The notes under the pieces: model-generated
What the model was told of the DNA's origin: nothing
What the model saw: only the letters and a program-made list of their open reading frames with translations
Database searches by the model: none
Made by a program: the position numbers and the translations under genes
Assembly: GCF_020594515.1 (NCBI RefSeq)
Contig: NZ_JAJCTH010000002.1
Coordinates: forward strand, 186,001-250,000
Direction of reading: 5' to 3'
Origin: Rhodoferax sp. U2-2l
GTDB lineage: Bacteria; Pseudomonadota; Gammaproteobacteria; Burkholderiales; Burkholderiaceae_C
Length of the DNA stretch: 64,000 bases
In this document: positions 43,595 through 57,226 of the stretch, piece after piece
Position numbering within the stretch: the first letter of the stretch is position 1
Layout: every line of letters starts with the position of its first letter

Positions 43595-44800
43595 ATGTCA
43601 TCCATGAACATGCCGTTGGCTCCTTATGCGTGTGATCCGGCCAAGTCGCGTGGACGGCGGTTTGCGCAAGCGCCCGCGCCGACCCGCACCGAGTACCAGC
43701 GTGACCGCGACCGCATCGTGCACAGCACGGCTTTCAGGCGGCTGGTGTACAAAACCCAGGTGTTTTTGAACCATGAGGGTGACCTGTTTCGCACCCGTCT
43801 GACACATTCGCTGGAGGTGGCGCAGTTGGGACGCTCGGTGGCGCGAACGCTCGGGCTCAATGAGGACCTGGTCGAAGCCATTGCGCTGGCGCACGACGTG
43901 GGGCACACGCCGTTTGGCCATGCCGGGCAGGACGCGCTCAACGACTGCATGGCCAACTTTGGGGGCTTCGAGCACAACCTGCAAAGCCTGCGCGTGGTGG
44001 ACCATCTGGAGGAGCGTTACCCCGAATTTGATGGTCTGAACCTCACGTTTGAGACCCGGGAAGGCATCTTGAAGCATTGTCCGCGTCGCCAGGCCGAGGC
44101 CTTGGAGAGTGACGAACCCGGTGGTGTGGGGCGGCGTTTTCTGGACCGTCAGCAACCCAGTCTGGAAGCCCAGTTGTGCAATCTGGCCGATGAAATTGCC
44201 TACAACGCGCATGACATTGATGACGGCGTGCGCTCCGGGTTGCTGACCCTGGAGCAGTTGCAGGAGGTGGCGCTGATTGATCAGTACCGTCTGCAGACGC
44301 TGGCGGAGTTTCCCCAATTGGCCGACGCCCACCAGGGCCGCAGGCTGTTGTACGAGTCGATCCGGCGCATGTTAAGCAGTCAGGTGTACGACGTGATTAG
44401 CGCGACCCGGGCGGCGCTGGAAGCGGCTCGGCCCGAAAACGTGCAGGCCGTGCGCGGCATGGCGCCACTGGTGCAGTTCGGGCCGGTGATGCGCGAACAA
44501 TCCCGCACCTTGAAAGCGTTTTTGCTGCAGCAACTGTACCGGCACCCGCAGGTGGCGCACACCACCGGGCAGGCGCAGGTGGTGGTGCAGGAGCTGTTTG
44601 CCGCCTACATCCGTTGCCACAACGAGATGCCGCAGCGCTACCAGCATCGCATCCTGCAGGCTGGTGGCGCGCTGGCTGGGCACGAGGGTGATGCCCCAGG
44701 CGTTGCCGCGCGGGTGGTGGCGGATTACATTGCCGGCATGACCGACCGTTTTGCGCTGCGCGAGCATGAGCGGCTGACCGGCAAGCGCTTGTTGACGTGA
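43595..44800 (+). CDS. dgt: Deoxyguanosinetriphosphate triphosphohydrolase-like protein
   Basis: This HD-domain hydrolase of 401 aa cleaves dNTPs to nucleosides and triphosphate. HD ligands are visible in RLTHSLEVAQLGRSVART near 70 and ALAHDVGHTPFGHAGQDAL near 100, with NLADEIAYNAHDIDDG near 200. It belongs to the type 2 dGTPase-like group. Three ATG codons (43595, 43604, 43610) compete; GAAGG lies 5 bp before the first, so the start may be slightly later. It follows aroB in the same direction. Confidence 0.93.
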   Translation: MSSMNMPLAPYACDPAKSRGRRFAQAPAPTRTEYQRDRDRIVHSTAFRRLVYKTQVFLNHEGDLFRTRLTHSLEVAQLGRSVARTLGLNEDLVEAIALAHDVGHTPFGHAGQDALNDCMANFGGFEHNLQSLRVVDHLEERYPEFDGLNLTFETREGILKHCPRRQAEALESDEPGGVGRRFLDRQQPSLEAQLCNLADEIAYNAHDIDDGVRSGLLTLEQLQEVALIDQYRLQTLAEFPQLADAHQGRRLLYESIRRMLSSQVYDVISATRAALEAARPENVQAVRGMAPLVQFGPVMREQSRTLKAFLLQQLYRHPQVAHTTGQAQVVVQELFAAYIRCHNEMPQRYQHRILQAGGALAGHEGDAPGVAARVVADYIAGMTDRFALREHERLTGKRLLT

Positions 44801-44896
44801 GCGTGGAGGCCGGTCATGGGGCGGTTGCGGTCGCTGGCCTGTCCCCGGCTTCGGGTCGCCACATCCAAGACGCTTTTAACCAAACGAGGACTTTTG

Positions 44897-45520
44897 ATGA
44901 ACGATGACCAAACCGTGGTGGCCGATACGGTGGGCTGGCTAGAGCGCGCTGTGATCGGGCTGAATTTGTGCCCGTTTGCCAAAAGTGTGCACGTCAAAGG
45001 CCAGGTGCACTACGCGGTGAGCCGCGCCACGGACGACGAGGCCTTGCTGAGCGATCTGGTGGATGAGCTGAAAGCGCTCGCCGCGCTGGATGCCAAAACG
45101 CGGGACACAACGCTTTTCATCGTGCCCGACTGGCTGCAGGATTTCCTCGACTTCAATGATTTTCTGGACCAGGCCGATCAGGCGCTGATGGACCTGGAAC
45201 TCGACGGCGTGCTGCAAATCGCCTCGTTGCACCCCCAATATCAGTTTGCAGGAACCTTGGACGACGACATCACCAATTTCACCAACCGCTCGCCCTACCC
45301 CACCTTGCACCTGCTGCGCGAGGACAGCATCGACCGCGCGGTGGCGGCGTTCCCCAACCCCGAGGCCATTTTTGAGACCAACATGCAGACGCTGCAGACG
45401 CTGGGCGTGGCGGGCTGGCAGGCGCTGCAGGTGGGGCCCAGCAGCGCTCAGGCCAATGGCTGCCCGGTTTCCACTGCGCCTGACGTGGCATCATCCCGCC
45501 ATGACCCCGCCAAAAACTGA
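44897..45520 (+). CDS. DUF1415 family protein
   Basis: A 207-aa protein of the DUF1415 family, recognised from WLERAVIGLNLCPFAKSVHVKGQVHY, LFIVPDWLQDFLDFNDFLD and YQFAGTLDDDITNFTNRSPYPTLHLLRED. Function is unknown in the family. The invariant Cys in LCPFAK is suggestive of a catalytic or redox role, but that is speculation. Start ATG 44897 with GAGGA upstream. It overlaps the methyltransferase gene by 20 bp and is probably translated with it. Confidence 0.85.
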   Translation: MNDDQTVVADTVGWLERAVIGLNLCPFAKSVHVKGQVHYAVSRATDDEALLSDLVDELKALAALDAKTRDTTLFIVPDWLQDFLDFNDFLDQADQALMDLELDGVLQIASLHPQYQFAGTLDDDITNFTNRSPYPTLHLLREDSIDRAVAAFPNPEAIFETNMQTLQTLGVAGWQALQVGPSSAQANGCPVSTAPDVASSRHDPAKN

Positions 45521-46517
45521 TCTTCCCCGCCCTTCCAAAAAAGCCCGCCACCCGGCCACGCCTTTGGGCGCTGCCCAAGGGGCAAGCGGCACGGCAACAA
45601 ACCCGCTGGCGCAGGAGTTGCGCCCCGGCCAGTCGATTGAGCTGCTCAAAGAGCTGCACATTCTGACCCGCGAAGGCAAGCTCAACCAGGACTCACGGCG
45701 CAAGCTCAAGCAGGTGTACCACCTGTACCAGTTCATTGAAAAGCTGTTGCTGGAGCTGCTGGATGCACCAACGCGTCAGCCTGACACCTCCCGGGCCACG
45801 GCCAAGCCGGGCGCTGCCGGGCCGGTGCCAAGCGGCATCACCTTGGCCGACCACGGGGCGGGCAAGTCGTATCTGGGCTTCATCCTGTACGACCTGTTTT
45901 TCAGGCAACGCCCGAACGGCCGCATCTACGGCATCGAGTCGCGCCCCGAGTTGGTGCAAAAGTCAACCGAATTGGCGGCGCGGCTGGGGTTTGAGCGCAT
46001 GTCGTTCATCAATCTGACGGTGGCGGAGTCGGCGCAGTCCGCCCGCCTGCCGGATCACATCGACGTGGTGACAGCCCTGCATGCCTGCGACAGCGCCACC
46101 GATGACGCCATTGCTTTTGGTTTGCAGAAACAGGCACGGGTGATGGTGCTGGTGCCGTGTTGTCAGGCCGAGGTGGCGCGAGTGTTGAGCCAGCACAAGG
46201 CGTTGTCGTTGTCGCGCACACCGCTGTCAGAACTGTGGCGCCACCCGATTCACACCCGCGAGATGGGTAGCCAGATCACCAATGTGTTGCGCTGCCTGTA
46301 CCTGGAGGCGTGTGGTTACCAGGTGACGGTGACCGAGCTGGTGGGCTGGGAGCACAGTATGAAAAACGAACTCATCATCGCCCGCTACACCGGCCAAAAA
46401 AAACGCACCAGCGCCGAGCGCCTGCGCGCTTTGCTGGCCGAATTTGGGCTGCTGTCCCTGCTTCATACCCGCTTTACATCGCTGCCGGACAATGTGGCAG
46501 GTGTGAGCGAGGCGTGA
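45501..46517 (+). CDS. SAM-dependent methyltransferase (Methyltransf_32-like)
   Basis: A 338-aa class I methyltransferase. A charged N-terminal region (PPKTDLPRPSKKARH) with a Lys/Arg-rich helix precedes the SAM-binding motif I, LADHGAGKSYLGFILYDLF near 120, then YGIESRPELVQKSTELAARLGF and VVTALHACDSATDDAIAFGL near 200, a pattern shared with the GSTCD/METTL25-type family. The target is unknown, possibly RNA. ATG 45501 is inside the DUF1415 gene. A longer frame to 45246 is a shadow of that gene. Confidence 0.82.
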   Translation: MTPPKTDLPRPSKKARHPATPLGAAQGASGTATNPLAQELRPGQSIELLKELHILTREGKLNQDSRRKLKQVYHLYQFIEKLLLELLDAPTRQPDTSRATAKPGAAGPVPSGITLADHGAGKSYLGFILYDLFFRQRPNGRIYGIESRPELVQKSTELAARLGFERMSFINLTVAESAQSARLPDHIDVVTALHACDSATDDAIAFGLQKQARVMVLVPCCQAEVARVLSQHKALSLSRTPLSELWRHPIHTREMGSQITNVLRCLYLEACGYQVTVTELVGWEHSMKNELIIARYTGQKKRTSAERLRALLAEFGLLSLLHTRFTSLPDNVAGVSEA

Positions 46518-46553
46518 TATGTCGCCGGTTGTCTTGATTTGAAGGAGAAGGCC

Positions 46554-47021
46554 ATGAAAACTTTCATGAAGATGGGTTTGTCAGCTGCGTTGGTCGTGGC
46601 TTTGGCCGCGTGTTCTACCAGCAGCCCGGACGTGATCCAGCGCGGTGACGCGCAACGCATGTCACAGGTTCAAGACGGCGTGTTGTTGTCGATTCGCAGC
46701 GTCACGGTCGATGGCAGCCAGAGTGGTGTTGGTGCGGCCGTGGGTGGTGTGACCGGTGCGGTGGCAGGCGCCAGCCGCGGTGCCGGCGGTGCCGAGAGCC
46801 AGGTCATTGGTCTGCTGGTCGGGGTGGCGGGCGCGGTGGCGGGCAACACCATCGAGCGCATGTCCACCCGTGAAAATGCCAATGAGCTGCTGATCCAGCT
46901 CAAGGGTGGTGAGCGCCGTGCCATTGTGCAGGCCAAGGGCAGTGAAACGCTGGTGCCCGGCGATGCGGTGATCATTGTCACCACCGGCGGCAAGGTGCGC
47001 GTTGTCAAGGCACCGCAGTAA
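46554..47021 (+). CDS. Glycine-zipper outer-membrane lipoprotein (SlyB/Pcp-like)
   Basis: A 155-aa lipoprotein with lipobox ALAAC (Cys20). The middle region (about residues 60-105) is a glycine zipper, GVGAAVGGVTGAVAGASRG and GLLVGVAGAVAGNTIERM, as in SlyB-type outer-membrane proteins. The C-terminal part is a small beta domain (LLIQLKGGERRAIVQAKG). The start is ATG 46554 with AAGGAG upstream. SlyB proteins stabilise the outer membrane under PhoPQ-type stress; that role is inferred. Confidence 0.88.
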   Translation: MKTFMKMGLSAALVVALAACSTSSPDVIQRGDAQRMSQVQDGVLLSIRSVTVDGSQSGVGAAVGGVTGAVAGASRGAGGAESQVIGLLVGVAGAVAGNTIERMSTRENANELLIQLKGGERRAIVQAKGSETLVPGDAVIIVTTGGKVRVVKAPQ

Positions 47022-47048
47022 CCGGTCGGCGTTGCTTTTGCGATTTGT

Positions 47049-47741
47049 ATGGCGCGCCTGCCACGCCTGACGCTGCCGGGTTACCCGCACCACGTCATCC
47101 AACGCGGCAACAACCGCCAGGCCATCTTTGCCAGCGCGGCTGATCGCCAGTTTCTGCTGGATTTGCTGGTGGAGTACGCCGCCCAGTTGGAGGTGCTGAT
47201 CCACGCCTATGTGCTGATGGACAACCATATCCACCTGCTGGCCACCCCCAGCACGGCCGATGGTCTGCCCAAAATGATGCAGGCGGTGGGGCGGCGGTAT
47301 GTGCGCCACTTCAATGCCGCCCAGCAACGCACCGGCACGCTGTGGGAGGGGCGGTACAAATCCACCGTGATCCAGTCCGAGCGTTATTTGCTGGCCTGCA
47401 TGGCCTATATCGACCTCAATCCGGTGCGTGCGGGGTTGGTGGCGCAACCACAAGACTATCCCTGGTCCAGCCATGCGCACTATCTTGGGCTGCGAACCGA
47501 CCGACTGATCAAACCCCATGCGCTGTTTTGGGAGCTGGGCAACACGCCGTTCGCCCGCGAGGCGGCCTATGCAGAATTGGTGCGAGCGGGCATCAACCCG
47601 GTGCAACAAGCGTCCCTGACCGATGCCACGTTGCGCGGCTGGGCGCTGGGCGATCCGGATTTTGTCGTTAATTTACAAAAGCGTACCGAGCGGCGCGTCA
47701 GTAAAGCCCAAGCCGGGCGACCTGTTTTGACGCGCGATTGA
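47049..47741 (+). CDS. REP-associated tyrosine transposase (RAYT, Y1/HUH)
   Basis: A 230-aa single-strand transposase of the TnpA_REP family. The start region MARLPRLTLPGYPHHVIQRGNNRQAIF, the metal-binding HUH motif H60-I-H62 in LMDNHIHLLATP, and RYLLACMAYIDLNPVRAG (candidate catalytic Tyr113 or Tyr120) are diagnostic, and a C-terminal extension follows. These proteins mobilise palindromic REP-type repeats and are usually single copy. An AT-rich tail with motifs common at such elements follows. It lies between the lipoprotein gene and gltB. Confidence 0.92.
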   Translation: MARLPRLTLPGYPHHVIQRGNNRQAIFASAADRQFLLDLLVEYAAQLEVLIHAYVLMDNHIHLLATPSTADGLPKMMQAVGRRYVRHFNAAQQRTGTLWEGRYKSTVIQSERYLLACMAYIDLNPVRAGLVAQPQDYPWSSHAHYLGLRTDRLIKPHALFWELGNTPFAREAAYAELVRAGINPVQQASLTDATLRGWALGDPDFVVNLQKRTERRVSKAQAGRPVLTRD

Positions 47742-47836
47742 CATCACCTATAAGCCAGCAGGCATTATAAATTAAGCCTTCTTCGCTATCAAATTAATCT
47801 GTCCCTAAATAATAGTTGATATCTCAAGAATGAAAA

Positions 47837-47859
47837 TAATTGGAATCTGACCCCAATTA
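47837..47859. repeat. Inverted repeat in the AT-rich tail behind the RAYT gene
   Basis: TAATTGG and CCAATTA enclose AATCTGACC (TAATTGG-N9-CCAATTA). The stretch AATTGGAATCTGACCCCAAT, and ATTAATCTGTCCCTAAATAA at about 47792, resemble tails I recall behind Y1 transposases of Burkholderiales. The 47742-47900 region is far more AT-rich than its surroundings. Confidence 0.6.
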
Positions 47860-47927
47860 ATTCCTTTGGCATGGGTGTTGCATTGCGGTAGAGTTCACCT
47901 CTTTTGATATTTTTAGGAGCGCGCCCC

Positions 47928-52658
<4,731 letters not shown>

Positions 52659-52684
52659 ACTGAAACAGTTTCAGGAAAAATATC

Positions 52685-54151
52685 ATGGGAAAAGTCACCG
52701 GTTTCATGGAATACGAGCGCATCGAAGAGGGCTACAAGCCCGTGCCCGAGCGTTTGAAGCACTTCAAGGAGTTTGTGGTCGGGCTCGATGACCAGCAGGC
52801 TGCCCGGCAGTCGGCGCGCTGCATGGACTGTGGCACACCGTTTTGCAACAGCGGCTGCCCGGTCAACAACATCATTCCGGACTTCAACGATCTGGTTTAC
52901 CGTGCCGACTGGCAAAACGCCATCGACGTCTTGCACAGCACCAACAACTTCCCCGAGTTCACCGGGCGCATCTGCCCGGCGCCCTGTGAAGCGGCTTGTG
53001 TGCTCAATGTCAACGATGACGCGGTGGGCATCAAGTCGATCGAACACGCCATCATCGACCGCGCCTGGGCGGAAGGCTGGGTCAAACCCATGCCGCCCAA
53101 GCACAAGACCGGCAAAAAGGTGGCCGTGGTCGGCTCTGGCCCGGCCGGCATGGCAGCGGCGCAACAGCTGGCGCGCGTCGGCCATGATGTGACCTTGTTC
53201 GAGAAGAACGACCGTGTCGGTGGTTTGCTGCGTTACGGCATTCCGGACTTCAAGATGGAAAAGAGCCACATCGACCGCCGTGTCGAGCAGCTCAAGGCCG
53301 AGGGCGTGACCATCCGCACCGGCGTGCTGGTAGGCAGCCTGCCCAAGGGCAGCAAAGTTACCAACTGGGCCAAGGACACCGTGTCGCCCGAGCAGTTGAA
53401 AGCCGAGTTTGACGCCATCATCCTGACCGGCGGCGCCGAGCAGTCGCGTGATCTGCCGGTGCCCGGTCGTGACCTGGACGGTGTGCACTTTGCCATGGAG
53501 TTTTTGCCTCAGCAAAACAAGGTCAACGCTGGCGACAAGCTGAAAAACCAGCTGCGTGCCGACGGCAAACACGTCATCGTGATTGGCGGTGGCGACACCG
53601 GCAGCGACTGCGTGGGCACCAGCAACCGCCACGGGGCTGCCAGCGTGACCCAGTTTGAAGTCATGCCGCAGCCGCCGGTGGAAGAAAACCGCCCGCTGAC
53701 CTGGCCGTATTGGCCGATGAAGCTGCGCACCAGCTCCAGCCACGATGAAGGTTGTGTGCGCGAGTTCGCCATCTCCACCAAGGAATTCATCGGTGAGAAG
53801 GGCAAACTCACCGGCCTGAAGACCGTGCACATTGAGCTCAAGGACGGCAAGATGGTCGAGATCCCAGGCACCGAGAAGACCTACCAGGCCGACCTGGTGC
53901 TGCTGGCCATGGGCTTTGTGAACCCGGTGGCCACCGTGCTGGATGCGTTTGGCATCGAGAAAGACGCGCGTGGTAACGCCAAGGCCAGTACCGACTTCAT
54001 TGGTGGTTATGTCACCAACGTGCCCAAGGTTTTCGCAGCGGGCGACGTGCGCCGCGGCCAGAGCTTGGTGGTGTGGGCCATTCGCGAAGGCCGTCAGGCG
54101 GCGCGCTCGGTGGACGAGTTCTTGATGGGCTTTAGCGACCTGCCACGGTAA
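52685..54151 (+). CDS. gltD: Glutamate synthase small subunit
   Basis: GltD oxidises NADPH and passes electrons to GltB. It is 488 aa. The N-terminal cysteines for two 4Fe-4S clusters are present in [25 protein letters not shown] and [20 protein letters not shown]- and NADPH-binding motifs are [33 protein letters not shown] and [21 protein letters not shown] strong terminator follows 26 bp after the stop. Confidence 0.98.
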   Translation: MGKVTGFMEYERIEEGYKPVPERLKHFKEFVVGLDDQQAARQSARCMDCGTPFCNSGCPVNNIIPDFNDLVYRADWQNAIDVLHSTNNFPEFTGRICPAPCEAACVLNVNDDAVGIKSIEHAIIDRAWAEGWVKPMPPKHKTGKKVAVVGSGPAGMAAAQQLARVGHDVTLFEKNDRVGGLLRYGIPDFKMEKSHIDRRVEQLKAEGVTIRTGVLVGSLPKGSKVTNWAKDTVSPEQLKAEFDAIILTGGAEQSRDLPVPGRDLDGVHFAMEFLPQQNKVNAGDKLKNQLRADGKHVIVIGGGDTGSDCVGTSNRHGAASVTQFEVMPQPPVEENRPLTWPYWPMKLRTSSSHDEGCVREFAISTKEFIGEKGKLTGLKTVHIELKDGKMVEIPGTEKTYQADLVLLAMGFVNPVATVLDAFGIEKDARGNAKASTDFIGGYVTNVPKVFAAGDVRRGQSLVVWAIREGRQAARSVDEFLMGFSDLPR

Positions 54152-54176
54152 AAGTCGCCCAGTCCCTTATCATCGC

Positions 54177-54205
54177 GGGTTCGGGTTTTCCCGAACCCTT
54201 TTTCT
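54177..54205 (+). terminator. Intrinsic terminator of gltBD
   Basis: GGGTTCGGG-TTTT-CCCGAACCC followed by TTTTT, immediately before the mlaF start. A strong rho-independent terminator; the mla promoter must lie nearby or upstream. Confidence 0.92.
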
Positions 54206-54209
54206 ATTC

Positions 54210-55028
54210 ATGCCCACAAACCCTGTCAAACCGCTAGTTGAAATGCACCACCTGAGCTTTGGCTACGGTGAGCGCTTGATTCTGGACGACGTGTCGCTGA
54301 CCATCCCGCGCGGCAAGGTCACGGCGCTGATGGGGGCATCCGGCGGGGGCAAAACCACGGTGCTGCGGCTGATTGGCGGGCAGATCAGGGCGCAACGCGG
54401 CCAGACCCTGTTTGACGGCCAGGACGTCACCCCCATGACCCAGCCCGAGCTGTATGTGGCGCGGCGGCGCATGGGCATGCTGTTCCAGTTTGGGGCGCTG
54501 TTTGCCGATTTGAATGTGTATGAAAACGTGGCGTTTCCGCTGCGCGAGCACACCGATCTGCCCGAAGCGCTGATCCGTGACATCGTGCTGATGAAACTCA
54601 ATGCGGTGGGTCTGCGCGGCGCACGCGACCTGATGCCCAGCGATTTGTCAGGAGGCATGGCGCGGCGCGTGGCCATGGCCCGGGCCGTGGCGCTGGACCC
54701 CGAGCTGGTGATGTACGACGAACCTTTTGCCGGGCTGGACCCGATCTCTCTGGGCACGGCGGCCACGCTGATCCGTGAACTCAACGACGCCATGGGTCTG
54801 ACCAGCATTTTTGTCAGCCATGACCTGGAACAGACGTTTGCCATTGCCGACCAGGTCATCATTCTGGCCAACGGCAAGATTGCCACCCAAGGCACGCCCG
54901 ATGAGGTGCGCCACAGCACCGAGCCGCTGGTGCACCAATTTGTCAACGCCTTGCCGGAAGGCCCGGTGCACTTCCACTACCCCGGCCCCAGCCTGGCGCA
55001 GGACTTTGCCGCCGAGGTGAGGCCATGA
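54210..55028 (+). CDS. mlaF: Phospholipid ABC transporter ATP-binding protein MlaF
   Basis: MlaF powers the MlaFEDB inner-membrane complex, which moves phospholipids between the membranes to keep outer-membrane asymmetry. It is 272 aa with Walker A GASGGGKTT, signature DLSGGMARRVAMARA and Walker B LVMYDEPFAGLDP. Its start is only about 5 bases after the gltBD terminator, so a leaderless or very short leader message is possible. It overlaps mlaE by 4 bp. Confidence 0.96.
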   Translation: MPTNPVKPLVEMHHLSFGYGERLILDDVSLTIPRGKVTALMGASGGGKTTVLRLIGGQIRAQRGQTLFDGQDVTPMTQPELYVARRRMGMLFQFGALFADLNVYENVAFPLREHTDLPEALIRDIVLMKLNAVGLRGARDLMPSDLSGGMARRVAMARAVALDPELVMYDEPFAGLDPISLGTAATLIRELNDAMGLTSIFVSHDLEQTFAIADQVIILANGKIATQGTPDEVRHSTEPLVHQFVNALPEGPVHFHYPGPSLAQDFAAEVRP

Positions 55029-55807
55029 GCTGGTACCAGCCCAAAGACCTGGGTTTTGCGGTGCGCAGGCACCTGGACGCCATGGGGTATGCCGCCCGGT
55101 TGTTTGGCCGGCTGCTGGGTACGGTGGGCTACGCGCTCAAGCGCAACGGTCTGGTGCGCGATCAGATTCACTTTTTGGGTAATTACTCGCTGCCGATCAT
55201 CACGGTGGCCGGGCTGTTTGTCGGCTTTGTCTTTGGGTTGCAAGGCTATTACGTTTTGAAACGCTATGGCTCGGCCGAGTCGCTAGGCTTGATGGTGACG
55301 CTGAGCCTGCTGCGCGAACTGGGGCCGGTGGTATCGGCCCTGCTGTTTGCCGGGCGGGCCGGTACCTCACTCACCGCAGAAATCGGGCTGATGAAGGCTG
55401 GCGAGCAGATCAGCGTGATGGAAATGATGGCGGTGGACCCGATCCAGCGGGTGCTGGCGCCGCGCTTCTGGGCGGGTGTGATCACCATGCCGCTGCTGGC
55501 TGCCATGTTCAGTGCCACCGGTGTGATCGGTGGCTGGGTGGTTGGGGTGCTGATGATCGGTGTGGACGGCGGCGCGTTCTGGAGCCAGATTCAGGGCGGT
55601 GTGGACGTCTTTCAGGATTTGGGCAACGGGGTGGTCAAGAGTTTTGTGTTTGGCGTGGCGGTGACCTTCATCGCGCTGTTGCAGGGTTACAACGCGCAGG
55701 CCACGCCTGAAGGGGTGGCCAAGGCCACCACGCGCACCGTGGTGATGGCCTCGCTGACCGTGCTGGGTCTGGACTTCATCCTGACCGCCATGATGTTCAC
55801 AATATGA
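55025..55807 (+). CDS. mlaE: Phospholipid ABC transporter permease MlaE
   Basis: MlaE is the membrane permease of the Mla complex, 260 aa with about six hydrophobic segments. The family blocks FGLQGYYVLKRYGSAESLGLMVTLSLLRELGPVVSALLFAGRAGTSLTAEIGLMKAGEQI and DPIQRVLAPRFWAGVITMPLL are present, in short form. It overlaps mlaF (ATGAG) and is followed by a 146-bp gap holding two repeated hairpins before mlaD. Confidence 0.95.
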   Translation: MSWYQPKDLGFAVRRHLDAMGYAARLFGRLLGTVGYALKRNGLVRDQIHFLGNYSLPIITVAGLFVGFVFGLQGYYVLKRYGSAESLGLMVTLSLLRELGPVVSALLFAGRAGTSLTAEIGLMKAGEQISVMEMMAVDPIQRVLAPRFWAGVITMPLLAAMFSATGVIGGWVVGVLMIGVDGGAFWSQIQGGVDVFQDLGNGVVKSFVFGVAVTFIALLQGYNAQATPEGVAKATTRTVVMASLTVLGLDFILTAMMFTI

Positions 55808-55932
55808 GACTTTGCGGGACAGACCAAAGCGACATGCATGCGCCCCGACCGAAAGTCGCTTGCTCTGTCCTCGACATCGTGAGAACTTGCGGGACAGACC
55901 GCAGCTACGCGAAGCGAGCCAGCTCTGTCCTC
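55806..55932. repeat. Duplicated hairpin repeat between mlaE and mlaD
   Basis: Two copies of a unit TTGCGGGACAGACC...CTCTGTCCTC (55812-55872 and 55887-55932) form hairpins GGGACAGA/TCTGTCC. In copy 1 a second stem AAGCGAC/GTCGCTT is nested. The element lies inside an otherwise tightly packed operon, so it is transcribed between mlaE and mlaD. Confidence 0.75.
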
Positions 55933-55953
55933 AACCATTTAGAAGGGATTTGA

Positions 55954-56433
55954 ATGCAACGCTCCAAAAATGATCTCTGGGTGGGCCTGTTTGTGCTGCT
56001 GGGTGCGGTCGCCATCCTGTTTCTGGCGCTGCAGTCGGCCAATCTGCTGAGCCTGAACTTCCAGAAAACCTATGCGGTCACCGCCAAGTTTGACAACATC
56101 GGTGGCCTCAAGCCCAAGGCAGCCGTCAAAAGCGCTGGCGTGGTGGTGGGCCGCGTGGAAGACATTGCCTTTGACGACAAATCGTTCCAGGCCAGGGTGA
56201 CGCTGGCGCTGGAAAACCGCTACGTGTTCCCCAAAGACAGTTCGCTCAAGATCCTGACCAGCGGTTTGCTGGGGGACCAGTATCTGGGCATTGAAGCCGG
56301 GGCCGACGACCAGAACCTGGCCGCCGGTGATGTCATTTCCAGCACCCAGTCCGCGGTGGTGCTGGAAAACCTCATCAGCCAGTTTTTGTACAGCAAGGCG
56401 GCTGAACCCGCCGCCCCCGAATCGGACAAGTAG
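55954..56433 (+). CDS. mlaD: Phospholipid transporter periplasmic subunit MlaD
   Basis: MlaD is an inner-membrane-anchored MCE-domain protein that forms a hexameric ring on MlaE. It is 159 aa, with one N-terminal helix (LWVGLFVLLGAVAILFLALQ) and the MCE domain (YAVTAKFDNIGGLKPKAAVKSAGVVVGRVEDIAF...GLLGDQYLGIEAG). Ribosome site GAAGGG. It abuts mlaA directly (stop at 56433, start at 56434). Confidence 0.95.
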   Translation: MQRSKNDLWVGLFVLLGAVAILFLALQSANLLSLNFQKTYAVTAKFDNIGGLKPKAAVKSAGVVVGRVEDIAFDDKSFQARVTLALENRYVFPKDSSLKILTSGLLGDQYLGIEAGADDQNLAAGDVISSTQSAVVLENLISQFLYSKAAEPAAPESDK

Positions 56434-57207
56434 ATGAGAGCCTCCCGCATGAACCCAAACAACATCACCCAGGGCTATCGCCGTGTTGCCACCCGGGCGG
56501 CCGTATTGACCGCCGCGTTGGTGCTCAGCGCTTGCGCCACCGGCCCGAATGCCAACTCGCGCGACCCGCTGGAGCCGTTCAACCGCGGTGTGTATGGTTT
56601 CAACGACGCCGTGGACCGCGCGGTGGTCAAGCCAGTCGCTATCGCTTACCGCGATGTCTTGCCCTCACCGGTGCGCACCGGTGTCAGCAACTTCTTCAGC
56701 AACCTGCAAGACCTCTGGTCATTCGTCAACAACACCTTGCAGCTCAAGGGGGAGGGGGCGGGCAACAGCATCGTGCGTTTTGGTGTGAACACGGTGTTCG
56801 GTCTGGGTGGCCTGATTGACATAGCCTCCGAGATGCGCATTGAACGCTTCCCTGAAGATTTTGGCCAGACCCTGGGCCATTGGGGCGTTGGCGCGGGCCC
56901 CTATGTGGTGCTGCCCTTGCTGGGCCCGTCCACACTGCGTGACACGGCTGCGCTGCCAGTGGACATGAGCGGCAATGCCCTGTCAGCGGTGGACGACACC
57001 GCCACCCGCAACTCGGCCACGGCGCTGGGTCTGGTCAGCCGTCGGGCGCAGCTGCTCGAGGCCGGCAAAATGCTCGACGAGGTGGCGCTGGATCCCTACA
57101 CCTTCACGCGCGACGCGTTTTTGCAACGTCGGCTCAGCCTGGTCCATGACGGCAATCCGCCGATGGAAGAGGAACCGCCAGCGCCGAACGACAATGCCAA
57201 CCCTTGA
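56434..57207 (+). CDS. mlaA: Outer-membrane phospholipid-binding lipoprotein MlaA (VacJ)
   Basis: MlaA removes mislocalised phospholipids from the outer leaflet and hands them to MlaC. It is 257 aa from ATG 56434 (lipobox LSAC at Cys34), or 252 aa from ATG 56449. The VacJ signature DPLEPFNRGVYGFNDAVDRAVVKPVA and VGAGPYVVLPLLGPSTLRDTAAL are clear. It ends in an acidic low-complexity tail. Having mlaA inside the mlaFED operon is usual in betaproteobacteria, unlike E. coli. Confidence 0.95.
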   Translation: MRASRMNPNNITQGYRRVATRAAVLTAALVLSACATGPNANSRDPLEPFNRGVYGFNDAVDRAVVKPVAIAYRDVLPSPVRTGVSNFFSNLQDLWSFVNNTLQLKGEGAGNSIVRFGVNTVFGLGGLIDIASEMRIERFPEDFGQTLGHWGVGAGPYVVLPLLGPSTLRDTAALPVDMSGNALSAVDDTATRNSATALGLVSRRAQLLEAGKMLDEVALDPYTFTRDAFLQRRLSLVHDGNPPMEEEPPAPNDNANP

Positions 57208-57226
57208 ATTTCCGGAAGGAGTGATG

